DNA of 10,074 nt. It comes from Oscillospiraceae bacterium (GTDB lineage: Bacteria > Bacillota > Clostridia > Oscillospirales > Oscillospiraceae). Location of the stretch: NCBI GenBank assembly GCA_016295225.1, contig JAEDLP010000064.1, forward strand, positions 1 through 10,074, read 5' to 3'. The notes beneath the pieces were generated by a model that did not search any database, had not been told where the DNA came from, and saw nothing but the letters and a program-made list of their open reading frames with translations. Below are positions 1 through 5,850 of this stretch, piece by piece; position 1 is the first letter of the stretch, and every line of letters begins with the position of its first letter. The position numbers were made by a program, and so were the translations under genes.

Positions 1-1647
1 TACGAATACTCCCTGGGCCTCAACGGCCTGGGCGCCTGCGCCACCCAGTACGCCTCCGCCTTCATGGACGTAACCGTCCGCCGGGACGGCAAGCGGTACG
101 ACCTCCACTTTGAAAAGGGCAGCCTGGTGGGCGAGATGAATGTCTCCCCCGCCGACCGGAAGAAAACCGGCACCTCCATCACGTGGCTTCCCGACCTGGA
201 GGTCTTCACCCAGACCGACATCCCCGCCGATTACTTCACCGACGTCCTCCACCGCCAGGCAGTGGTCAACGCCGGGATAGTCTTCCGATTCAGAAACCAG
301 GGGGAGAAGGGCTTCGAGGAAACCGTCTTTACCTACGAGCATGGCATCGCCGACTACGTGGCCGAGCTGGCCGGCGAGAACCCCCACACCCCTATCCAGT
401 TCTGGACGGGAGAGCGGGTAGGCCGGGACCGGGCCGACAAGCCCGAGTACAAGGTCAAGCTCTCCTGCGCCTTCTGCTTCTGCCCGGCGGTCAAGGTGGT
501 GGAGCACTACCACAACTCCTCCTGGCTGGAGCACGGCGGCGCGCCGGAAAAGGCCATGCGTTCGGCTTTCCTCTCCGCCATGGACGGCTGGCTGAAGCAG
601 AACGGCAAGTACAACAAGAACGAGGCCAAGATCACCTGGCCCGATGTCCAGGAGACCCTGATCTTCGTCTCCAACAACCTCTCTACCCAGACCTCCTATG
701 AGAACCAGACCAAGAAGGCGGTGAACAACAAGTTCATCCAGGAGGGCATGACCGATTTCCTCCGGGAGAACCTGCAGATCTTCCTCCTGGAAAATCCCCA
801 GGCGGTGGAGGAAGCCGCCCGGCAGATCCTGGTGAGCAAGCGCAGCCGGGAGGCCGGAGAAAAGGCACGCCTCACCATCAAGAGCAAGAGTCTGGCCGGG
901 TCCGTGGACATCGCCAACCGGGTCCAGAAATTCGTGGACTGCCGCACCAAGGACGTAACCCGTCGGGAGCTCTACATCGTGGAGGGCGACTCCGCTCTGG
1001 GCTCCGTCAAGCTGGGCCGGGACGCGGAATTCCAGGGCATCATGCCTGTCCGGGGCAAGATTTTAAACTGCCTCAAAGCTGACTATGGTAAAATCTTCAA
1101 GAGCGAGATCATCACCGACCTGCTGAAGGTGGTGGGCTGCGGCGTGGAGGTCAACGACAAGCACAACAAGGACCTCTCCCTCTTTAACCTGGACAACCTC
1201 CGTTGGAACAAGATCGTCATCTGCACCGACGCCGACGTGGACGGCTACCAGATCCGCACCCTCATCCTCACCATGCTCTGGCGGCTGACCCCCACCCTCA
1301 TCGAGAAGGGCTACGTCTACATCGCCGAGTCCCCCCTCTACGAGATTACCGCCGGGGGCAAGACCTGGTTCGCCTACACCGAAAAGGAAAAGGCCGACAT
1401 TCTGGCCAAGCTGGAGGGGAAAAAGCCCCTCATCCAGCGATCCAAGGGTCTGGGTGAGAACGACCCGGAGATGATGTGGATGACCACCATGAACCCGGAT
1501 ACCAGAAGGCTTATCCGGGTGATGCCCACCGATGCCGAGGCCACCGCCCAGATCTTTGACCTGCTGCTGGGGGAGAACGCCCAGGGAAGAAAAGAGCACA
1601 TTGCCGAAAACGGCTACAAATATCTGGATCTGGCAGACATCTCCTGA
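1..1647 (+). CDS. parE: Type IIA DNA topoisomerase B subunit, ParE-like (5' end outside window)
   Basis: This is the ATPase/TOPRIM subunit of a type II topoisomerase, which with the A subunit downstream passes one DNA duplex through another to relax or decatenate the chromosome. The frame is open from base 1, so the true start is upstream; 548 residues are visible. In order: the end of the GHKL ATP site (GLNGLG, visible residues 6-11), the transducer domain, the TOPRIM domain with EGDSALGS (catalytic Glu at about residue 328), PVRGKILN, the metal-binding DADVDG (Asp 410, 412, 414), and the C-terminal KGLGENDPE block. The usual family forms are EGDSAGGS and DADVDGSH; here they read EGDSALGS and DADVDGYQ, so it is a divergent member with its catalytic acids intact. 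I call it ParE rather than GyrB because the partner A subunit is ParC-like; the sequence alone does not exclude a GyrB label. It ends at TGA, 113 nt before a small membrane-protein gene and 400 nt before the A subunit, all on the same strand. Confidence 0.93.
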   Translation, partial: YEYSLGLNGLGACATQYASAFMDVTVRRDGKRYDLHFEKGSLVGEMNVSPADRKKTGTSITWLPDLEVFTQTDIPADYFTDVLHRQAVVNAGIVFRFRNQGEKGFEETVFTYEHGIADYVAELAGENPHTPIQFWTGERVGRDRADKPEYKVKLSCAFCFCPAVKVVEHYHNSSWLEHGGAPEKAMRSAFLSAMDGWLKQNGKYNKNEAKITWPDVQETLIFVSNNLSTQTSYENQTKKAVNNKFIQEGMTDFLRENLQIFLLENPQAVEEAARQILVSKRSREAGEKARLTIKSKSLAGSVDIANRVQKFVDCRTKDVTRRELYIVEGDSALGSVKLGRDAEFQGIMPVRGKILNCLKADYGKIFKSEIITDLLKVVGCGVEVNDKHNKDLSLFNLDNLRWNKIVICTDADVDGYQIRTLILTMLWRLTPTLIEKGYVYIAESPLYEITAGGKTWFAYTEKEKADILAKLEGKKPLIQRSKGLGENDPEMMWMTTMNPDTRRLIRVMPTDAEATAQIFDLLLGENAQGRKEHIAENGYKYLDLADIS

Positions 1648-1760
1648 GCCCGCCGCTTCCACCGCACATGAACAAAAACGGCAGCACACTTCTCTCCATG
1701 ACCCTGCCCGAAGGGGCGGTCGTGGAAGACCTGGCCGTCTAACAGAAAGGATATGTTCCC

Positions 1761-1973
1761 ATGGATAACAAGCAAGCGAGAAAAACCGGCCGAACCATCA
1801 TCGTCTGCGGCTGCGTCTTTATCATTCTCGGCAAGCCTTGGATCGGCCTGGCGTTTATTGCCGTCGGTCTTCTGTGTATGGCCGTCCTGGGCCGGTGCCC
1901 CCACTGCGGCCGGCAGCTCATCACCCTGCCCCCCAGCGCACACCAGTGTCCCAAGTGCCACAAACCGTTATAA
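1761..1973 (+). CDS. Small membrane protein with C-terminal zinc ribbon
   Basis: A 70-residue protein lying between the two topoisomerase genes. The start is ATG 1761, chosen because AAAGGA (1746-1751) sits 9 nt upstream. After a short basic N-terminus (residues 1-11) there is a hydrophobic stretch at about 12-44, interrupted by GKPW, which suggests two short membrane helices or one hairpin. The last 25 residues form a zinc-ribbon pattern: CPHC (Cys46, Cys49) and CPKC (Cys63, Cys66), 13 residues apart. It probably sits in the membrane with the metal knuckle on one face. Nothing in the sequence gives its function. Strand and spacing allow co-transcription with both topoisomerase genes, but a hairpin separates it from the A subunit. 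A clean ribosome binding site and four well-placed cysteines make a chance ORF unlikely. Confidence 0.78.
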   Translation: MDNKQARKTGRTIIVCGCVFIILGKPWIGLAFIAVGLLCMAVLGRCPHCGRQLITLPPSAHQCPKCHKPL

Positions 1974-1979
1974 CGGAAA

Positions 1980-2005
1980 CAGGCTCCCTCTGACGAGGGA
2001 GCCTG
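1980..2005. repeat. Perfect 11-bp intergenic hairpin
   Basis: CAGGCTCCCTC and its exact complement flank a TGAC loop, just after the small zinc-ribbon gene and 42 nt before the topoisomerase A start. No T-run follows (the next bases are AGCCACTATATT), so it is not a classic intrinsic terminator. It could be a processing or stabilising stem between cistrons, or a solo arm of the GGCTCCCCT-type repeat seen at 4307-4450, which it resembles. Confidence 0.75.
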
Positions 2006-2047
2006 AGCCACTATATTGCAAAACACAACCCTGAGGTAACAACAACT

Positions 2048-4297
2048 ATGGCAAAAAAGAAGAATCCGGACCAGGGGAAGAAGCGAGCGAATCCCGAAGG
2101 GGTCATGGGCTTGAAGGCCCAGGTCCTGGAACAGCCCATCACCGACACCCTGGAAATCAACTACATGCCCTACGCCATGTCGGTCATCATCTCCCGGGCC
2201 ATCCCGGAGATCGACGGCTTCAAGCCCTCCCACCGGAAGCTCCTGTACACCATGTACCAGATGAAGCTCCTCTCGGGCAGCCGCACCAAGTCGGCCAACG
2301 TGGTGGGCGCCACCATGAAGCTCAACCCCCACGGCGACGGCGCCATCTATGAGACCATGGTCCGCCTGTCCAAGGGCTACGGCGCCCTCCTCCACCCCCC
2401 GGTGGACTCCAAGGGCAACTTCGGCAAGGTTTACTCCCGGGACATGGCCTACGCCGCCTCCCGTTACACCGAGGTCAAGTTGGACGGGGTCTGCGAGGAG
2501 CTCTTCAAGGACATCGACAAGAACGTGGTGGACTTCGTCCCAAACTACGATGGTACCCTCACCGAGCCCATCCTGCTGCCCACCACCTTCCCCAACATCT
2601 TAGTGTCCGCCAACATGGGCATCGCCGTGGGTATGGCTTCCAACCTCTGCGGCTTTAATCTGGGGGAGGTCTGCGACGCCGCCATCGCCCGGATCAGGAA
2701 CCCGGAGGCCGACCTGCTGGATGTCCTGAAGGCTCCGGACTTCCCCACCGGCGGCCAGCTCCTCTACGACCGGCGGGAGATGGACACCATCTACCGCACC
2801 GGCCGGGGCTCCTTCAAGGTCCGGGCCAAGTGGCGCTATGTGAAGGCGGAAAATCTCATCGAAATTTACGAGATCCCCTACACCACCACTGCCGAGGCCA
2901 TCATCGACAAGGTGGCCGAGCTCATCAAGGCGGGCAAGATCCGTGAGATCTCCGACATGCGGGACGAGACCGACCTGTCCGGCCTGAAGCTGGCCATTGA
3001 TCTCAAGCGGGGAACCGACCCGGACAAGCTCATGCAGAAGCTCTTCCGGTCCACCCCTCTCCAGGACTCCTTCTCCTGCAACTTCAACATCCTCATCGAC
3101 GGTATGCCCAAGGTCATGGGCGTGGGCGAGATCCTGGACCGCTGGACCCAGTGGCGGTCGGACTGCGTCCGCCGGGCGGCCCAGTTCACCCTGGAGCAGA
3201 AAAAAGACAAGCTCCATCTGCTGCGGGGTCTGGCCGCCATCCTGCTGGATATTGACAAGGCCATCGCCATCATCCGGAACACCGAGCTGGATGCCATGGT
3301 GGTCCCCAACCTGATGGATGGCTTCTCCCTGGACCGGGTCCAGGCGGAGTACGTGGCGGACATCCGCCTGCGGAACATCAACAAGGAGTACATCCTCAAA
3401 CGCACCGCCGAGACCGAGCAGCTGGAGAAGGACATCGCCGACCTGGAGGATCTGATCGCCAAGCCCGCCCGCATCCGCAAGGAGATCGTCAAGGAGCTGG
3501 AGCGGGTGAAGAAGAAGCACGCCACCCCCCGCCGCACCGAGATCCTCTACGAGGATCAGCTGGCCGAGATCGAACCGGAGGAGGAGACCGTCCCCGCCTA
3601 TCCCGTCCACCTGTTCCTGTCCAGGGAGGGGTACTTCAAAAAGATCACCCCCCAGTCCCTGCGTATGTCCGGGGAGCAAAAGTACAAGGAGGGGGACGGC
3701 CCGGCCTTCCACTGGGAGGCCACCAACGCCGCTGAACTGATGCTCTTCACCGACAAGCAGCAGTGCTACAAGACCTGGGTGAATACCTTCGATGACGCCA
3801 AGGCCAGCGTCCTGGGGGACTATCTCCCCGCCAAACTGGAGATGGAGGAGGGGGAGGCCATCCTGTGGGCCTGCCTGCCCGGCCAGTACGCCGGCCACCT
3901 GCTCTTCTTCTTTGAAAACGGCAAGGTGGCCCGGGTCCCCCTGTCCGCCTACCAGACGGTGACCAAGCGGAAAAAGCTCACCGGAGCTTACTCGGACAAG
4001 AGCTCCCTGAAGGCCGTCCTGTACCTCCCCGAGGAAGCCGAAGAGGAGGTGGTCCTGTACTCCACCGAGGGCAGAGCCCTGCTGCTTACCACCGACCAGG
4101 TGCCGCTGAAGACCACCCGCTCTACCCAGGGTGTCCAGGTAATGACCCTGAAAAAGTCCAACACCGTCCAGACCGCCCGGCCCCTGGCCGACACCCCCAT
4201 CGTGAACAAGACTCGCTACAAGGCCCGCAGCCTGCCGGCCGCCGGAGCGCTCTTGAAGGCAGAGGACCAGGGGGACACCCAGCTATCATTGCTTTGA
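2048..4297 (+). CDS. parC: Type IIA DNA topoisomerase A subunit, ParC-like
   Basis: This is the DNA-cleaving subunit that forms the covalent 5'-phosphotyrosyl link, partner of the upstream B subunit. It has 749 residues, about the usual length of ParC. The start ATG 2048 has GAGGT (2033-2037) 10 nt upstream. The breakage-reunion domain begins with INYMPYAMSVIISRAIPE (residues 37-54); the winged-helix region holds KSANVVG and NPHGDGAIYE (about 93-102). The catalytic tyrosine is Tyr140 in AASRYTE. VPNYDGTL and GIAVGMASN follow, then a coiled-coil-rich tower/exit-gate region (about 430-510) and a beta-pinwheel C-terminal domain. No GyrA box (QRRGGKG-like) is visible at the first blade; instead YKEGDGPAF resembles the YKAGD segment of ParC, so topoisomerase IV is likelier than gyrase. 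In the quinolone region, E. coli GyrA Ser83 corresponds to Gly98 and Asp87 to Glu102. The role follows from family knowledge; in vivo activity is inference. Confidence 0.93.
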   Translation: MAKKKNPDQGKKRANPEGVMGLKAQVLEQPITDTLEINYMPYAMSVIISRAIPEIDGFKPSHRKLLYTMYQMKLLSGSRTKSANVVGATMKLNPHGDGAIYETMVRLSKGYGALLHPPVDSKGNFGKVYSRDMAYAASRYTEVKLDGVCEELFKDIDKNVVDFVPNYDGTLTEPILLPTTFPNILVSANMGIAVGMASNLCGFNLGEVCDAAIARIRNPEADLLDVLKAPDFPTGGQLLYDRREMDTIYRTGRGSFKVRAKWRYVKAENLIEIYEIPYTTTAEAIIDKVAELIKAGKIREISDMRDETDLSGLKLAIDLKRGTDPDKLMQKLFRSTPLQDSFSCNFNILIDGMPKVMGVGEILDRWTQWRSDCVRRAAQFTLEQKKDKLHLLRGLAAILLDIDKAIAIIRNTELDAMVVPNLMDGFSLDRVQAEYVADIRLRNINKEYILKRTAETEQLEKDIADLEDLIAKPARIRKEIVKELERVKKKHATPRRTEILYEDQLAEIEPEEETVPAYPVHLFLSREGYFKKITPQSLRMSGEQKYKEGDGPAFHWEATNAAELMLFTDKQQCYKTWVNTFDDAKASVLGDYLPAKLEMEEGEAILWACLPGQYAGHLLFFFENGKVARVPLSAYQTVTKRKKLTGAYSDKSSLKAVLYLPEEAEEEVVLYSTEGRALLLTTDQVPLKTTRSTQGVQVMTLKKSNTVQTARPLADTPIVNKTRYKARSLPAAGALLKAEDQGDTQLSLL

Positions 4298-4306
4298 CGC
4301 CGGTAT

Positions 4307-4450
4307 GGCTCCCCTGAGAGGGGAGCTGTCTGCAACGCAGACTGAGGGGTGCTATCGTTGGGAGATTCCGTCGTACCGGTACGACGTAGAAACCAGCAGG
4401 ATAGCACCTCTCCACCGCTTCGCGGTCCCCCTCCCTTCAAAGGGGAGGCT
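4307..4450. repeat. MITE-like or compound REP element, imperfect palindrome
   Basis: A 144-bp noncoding element fills most of the gap between the topoisomerase A and lipoprotein genes. The left arm holds two hairpins: GCTCCCCT/AGGGGAGC (4308-4315 with 4319-4326) and GTCTGC-AAC-GCAGAC (4328-4342). The right arm mirrors them with ACCGC-TTC-GCGGT (4414-4426) and CCTCCC/GGGAGG (4430-4435 with 4443-4448). Between them, GGTGCTATC (4348-4356) pairs exactly with GATAGCACC (4400-4408), and the centre is a perfect 18-nt palindrome, CGTCGTACCGGTACGACG (4369-4386). The whole segment can therefore fold as one branched structure. It has no ORF and no ribosome binding site. A non-autonomous palindromic repeat is the best reading; whether it occurs elsewhere in the genome cannot be seen here. 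Confidence 0.75.
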
Positions 4451-4494
4451 CATTCCCAACCCTGCCACATATCCTTCCGAAAGGAGGCAGCCCC

Positions 4495-5178
4495 GTGAGA
4501 AAACCCATCCTGTGCACCCTGCTGGCGGCCTGCCTCCTGCTGGCGGGCTGTGGCTCCATGCTGGAGCGAAGCTACGCCTCCACCACCCCCCACGTGCAGT
4601 TCTCCGACGAGGATCAGGACCCCTCCATCCTCCGGGCAGAAACCTACCAGGGGTTGGTCTCCGCCCTCCTCCATCTGGTGGGGCAGGGCGAGCAAGAGGG
4701 CGTCATCCGGCTGTATCAGTACGTGAGCGTCACCGGCTCCGCCGCCAGCGACGTGGACCGGGCCTGCCTGGAGGTCACCCAGGAGGACCCCCTGGGGGCC
4801 TGGGCCGTGGACTACATCAAGTACGACGTGGGCCAGACCACCGCCTACTATCAGGTCACGGTGAAGCTGGCCTACACCAAGACCCCCGAGGAGATCTGCC
4901 AGGTGATCTCGGTGACCGGCTCCTCGGCCATCGCCCAGGAGCTCACCGATCTGCTGCCCGAGCTGCCCGACCAGGCGGTCTTCCGCATCAGCTATTTCAC
5001 CGAAGAGGACAGCGCCGAGGTGGTTCGTCAGGCAGTACTGGAGGCCTACGCCGACCAGCCCCTGCCCCTGCCGCCCCTGGAGGAGATCACCGTGAACCTC
5101 TACCCCGACCAGGGACAGCAGCGGGTGGCCGAAATCCTCCTTACCTGGGACCGGGAACCCTCCGACGAAAAATTTTAA
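4495..5178 (+). CDS. Putative lipoprotein of unknown function
   Basis: A 227-residue protein with a GTG start at 4495, chosen because a strong AAGGAGG (4481-4487) lies 7 nt upstream and the lipoprotein signal begins there. Residues 1-19 are a type II signal peptide: Arg-Lys, a Leu/Ala-rich core, then LAGC with Cys19 as the predicted lipidated residue. The mature part is acidic. It has an alternating strand/helix look, with a short helical region around 40-60 (GLVSALLHLVGQGEQEG) and two VSVTGSA/ISVTGSS-like stretches (about residues 75 and 141), which may reflect a repeated fold unit. I do not recognise the family. It should be attached to the outer face of the cytoplasmic membrane. It follows the palindromic element and precedes a tRNA with its own promoter, so it is probably transcribed alone or by read-through from the topoisomerase genes; I found no convincing promoter of its own. 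Confidence 0.85.
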   Translation: MRKPILCTLLAACLLLAGCGSMLERSYASTTPHVQFSDEDQDPSILRAETYQGLVSALLHLVGQGEQEGVIRLYQYVSVTGSAASDVDRACLEVTQEDPLGAWAVDYIKYDVGQTTAYYQVTVKLAYTKTPEEICQVISVTGSSAIAQELTDLLPELPDQAVFRISYFTEEDSAEVVRQAVLEAYADQPLPLPPLEEITVNLYPDQGQQRVAEILLTWDREPSDEKF

Positions 5179-5196
5179 AATTTTCGAAAAAAGTTG

Positions 5197-5225
5197 TTGA
5201 CAAATCGATACGGAGATGATAATAT
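5197..5225 (+). promoter_or_regulatory. Promoter for tRNA-Gly
   Basis: A perfect -35 box, TTGACA (5197-5202), is followed by GATAAT (5218-5223, 15-nt spacing) or TAATAT (5220-5225, 17-nt spacing). Either would start transcription near 5230, just ahead of the tRNA at 5239. Immediately upstream, A- and T-tracts (about 5167-5192) resemble an UP element, as expected for a strong stable-RNA promoter. Confidence 0.8.
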
Positions 5226-5238
5226 ATCTCTTGTCGAT

Positions 5239-5314
5239 GCGAGTGTAGCTCATCTGGTAGAGCGCCACCTTGCCAAGGTGGAGGTAGCGAGTTCGAGCCT
5301 CGTCACTCGCTCCA
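5239..5314 (+). tRNA. tRNA-Gly, anticodon GCC
   Basis: A complete 76-nt cloverleaf. The acceptor stem GCGAGTG (5239-5245) pairs with CACTCGC (5304-5310); the D stem is GCTC/GAGC (5248-5251 with 5260-5263); the anticodon stem CCACC/GGTGG encloses the loop TTGCCAA, with anticodon GCC at 5272-5274 reading GGC (and GGU by wobble); the variable loop is AGGTA; the T stem is GCGAG/CTCGT around TTCGAGC. The discriminator is T5311 and the CCA end is encoded (5312-5314). Its promoter lies just upstream and its terminator just downstream, so it is a monocistronic unit. Confidence 0.97.
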
Positions 5315-5316
5315 TC

Positions 5317-5352
5317 AAATCCCTGTCCAATCGGATGGGGATTTTTCTTTTC
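5317..5352 (+). terminator. Intrinsic terminator of tRNA-Gly
   Basis: A 12-bp stem (5317-5328 with 5333-5344, including two G-T wobbles) closes an AATC loop and runs into a T-rich tail (5342-5352). It begins 3 nt after the tRNA CCA end. A 28-nt core (5319-5346) is repeated exactly at 5649-5676. Confidence 0.9.
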
Positions 5353-5386
5353 TATTCCCACAACCAAAACTCGCTGCCTCCACCTC

Positions 5387-5413
5387 AAATCCGTGGTGTT
5401 GCCACGGATTTTT
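5387..5413 (+). terminator. Terminator-like hairpin in tRNA downstream region
   Basis: AAATCCGTGG (5387-5396) pairs perfectly with CCACGGATTT (5402-5411) around a TGTTG loop, and the T-run continues to 5413. No gene lies between it and the tRNA terminator 35 nt upstream, so it is either a back-up terminator or the remnant of one that served a lost gene. Confidence 0.7.
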
Positions 5414-5460
5414 CAATCCAGGAGGTTCCGGGGTCCCCGCAAAAGCGTCAGCTTTTACGG

Positions 5461-5497
5461 GGTGGTGATAGCGAGTCGAGCCTCGTCACTCGCTCCA
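5461..5497 (+). pseudogene. Truncated 3' half of tRNA-Gly
   Basis: These 37 nt match the 3' half of the intact tRNA-Gly (5277-5314) at all but three positions: two substitutions in the variable-loop region and one missing T in the T loop (CGAGTCGAG against CGAGTTCGAG). The match runs from the 3' strand of the anticodon stem through the T arm and acceptor strand to CCA. The 5' half is absent; in its place is a hairpin, CCCCG...CGGGG (5435-5462). It cannot fold as a tRNA. It may come from partial duplication of the tRNA or be the scar of an element that inserted at a tRNA 3' end. Confidence 0.85.
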
Positions 5498-5536
5498 AAA
5501 AAGAAGGACATCCGGTTGGATGTCCTTCTTTTTTGG
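5495..5536. terminator. Strong, symmetrical intrinsic terminator
   Basis: A perfect 19-bp stem (5495-5513 with 5518-5536) around a GGTT loop, with an A-tract on the left arm and a T-tract on the right, so it can act on either strand. It begins inside the CC of the truncated tRNA's CCA end, just as the real tRNA is followed closely by its own terminator. Confidence 0.9.
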
Positions 5537-5648
5537 TGACCTGCGATCATTGCACTTGCTCGGGCGAAGTGAATTCTCCCTGCGCCAAGATTTTGGGCTT
5601 CGCCCAAAATACTTGTACGGCAAAGCCGTCCCGCCGTGCGGGTCCCAT
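5537..5648. other. Noncoding stretch with three small hairpins
   Basis: No credible gene lies here. Three short stems occur in series: ATTTTGGGC-TTC-GCCCAAAAT (5590-5610), ACGGC-AAA-GCCGT (5617-5629) and CCCGC-CGT-GCGGG (5630-5642), leading into the terminator copy at 5649. This could be degraded gene or tRNA sequence, an intergenic repeat, or a small structured RNA; I see no promoter for it. Confidence 0.5.
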
Positions 5649-5676
5649 ATCCCTGTCCAATCGGATGGGGATTTTT
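5649..5676 (+). terminator. Second copy of the tRNA-Gly terminator
   Basis: All 28 bases are identical to 5319-5346: the stem, AATC loop and start of the T-run. No intact gene precedes this copy. Identity over the whole hairpin points to duplication of the tRNA 3' region rather than independent origin. Confidence 0.85.
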
Positions 5677-5727
5677 TCGTTTCTGGAATGGACCTCATTT
5701 TCTCCGCCCTGATTCTTCACTTTTTTC

Positions 5728-5755
5728 ATGCAAGATTCTTTTTTGAATCTTGCAT
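5728..5755. promoter_or_regulatory. Perfect inverted repeat, possible operator
   Basis: ATGCAAGATTC (5728-5738) is exactly mirrored by GAATCTTGCAT (5745-5755) around six T's. The right arm contains the whole -35 box of the promoter that follows, so a dimeric repressor bound here would block polymerase. No T-run follows the stem, which argues against a terminator for the plus strand. The regulator is unknown. Confidence 0.6.
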
Positions 5756-5778
5756 ATTTCATAAAACAGGCGTATGAT
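5750..5778 (+). promoter_or_regulatory. Promoter of cytidylate-kinase-like gene
   Basis: TTGCAT (5750-5755) and TATGAT (5773-5778) are separated by exactly 17 nt and each matches the vegetative consensus at five of six positions (TTGACA is matched at four if strictly aligned). Transcription would start near 5785, giving a leader of about 65 nt before ATG 5851. Confidence 0.7.
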
Positions 5779-5850
5779 GGGGAGGAAATACTCTACCCCA
5801 GCACAACGACAGCGAATGGAACCAGACGCATCTCAAAGGGAGGAATCACC

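Noticed and set aside
183..701. Long ORFs inside the topoisomerase, proS and transporter genes in other frames, several over 200 codons.
   Set aside because: They are shadows caused by high GC. Their translations are biased (Arg/Pro-rich or Gly/Leu/Val-rich) and lack ribosome binding sites and domain motifs, while the opposing frames encode known families.
1668..1742. 24-codon ORF (MNKNGSTLLSM...) between the topoisomerase B and zinc-ribbon genes, containing a small hairpin (1700-1721).
   Set aside because: It has no ribosome binding site and is too short to judge. The hairpin has a 2-nt bulge and no T-run, so I list neither a gene nor a terminator.
4305..5219. A 304-codon ORF starting in the palindromic element and covering the lipoprotein gene in another frame.
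   Set aside because: The product is low-complexity Gly/Pro/Arg. The overlapping frame has a ribosome binding site and a lipoprotein signal peptide.
5315..5500. A CRISPR array or phage attachment pair.
   Set aside because: There are only two unequal copies, with no regular spacers and no cas or integrase gene in the window. An attachment-site scar is kept only as a hypothesis.
5194..5777. ORFs of 70-172 codons over the tRNA and terminator region.
   Set aside because: They run through the tRNA, terminators and palindromes and have no ribosome binding sites. The region is better explained as noncoding.
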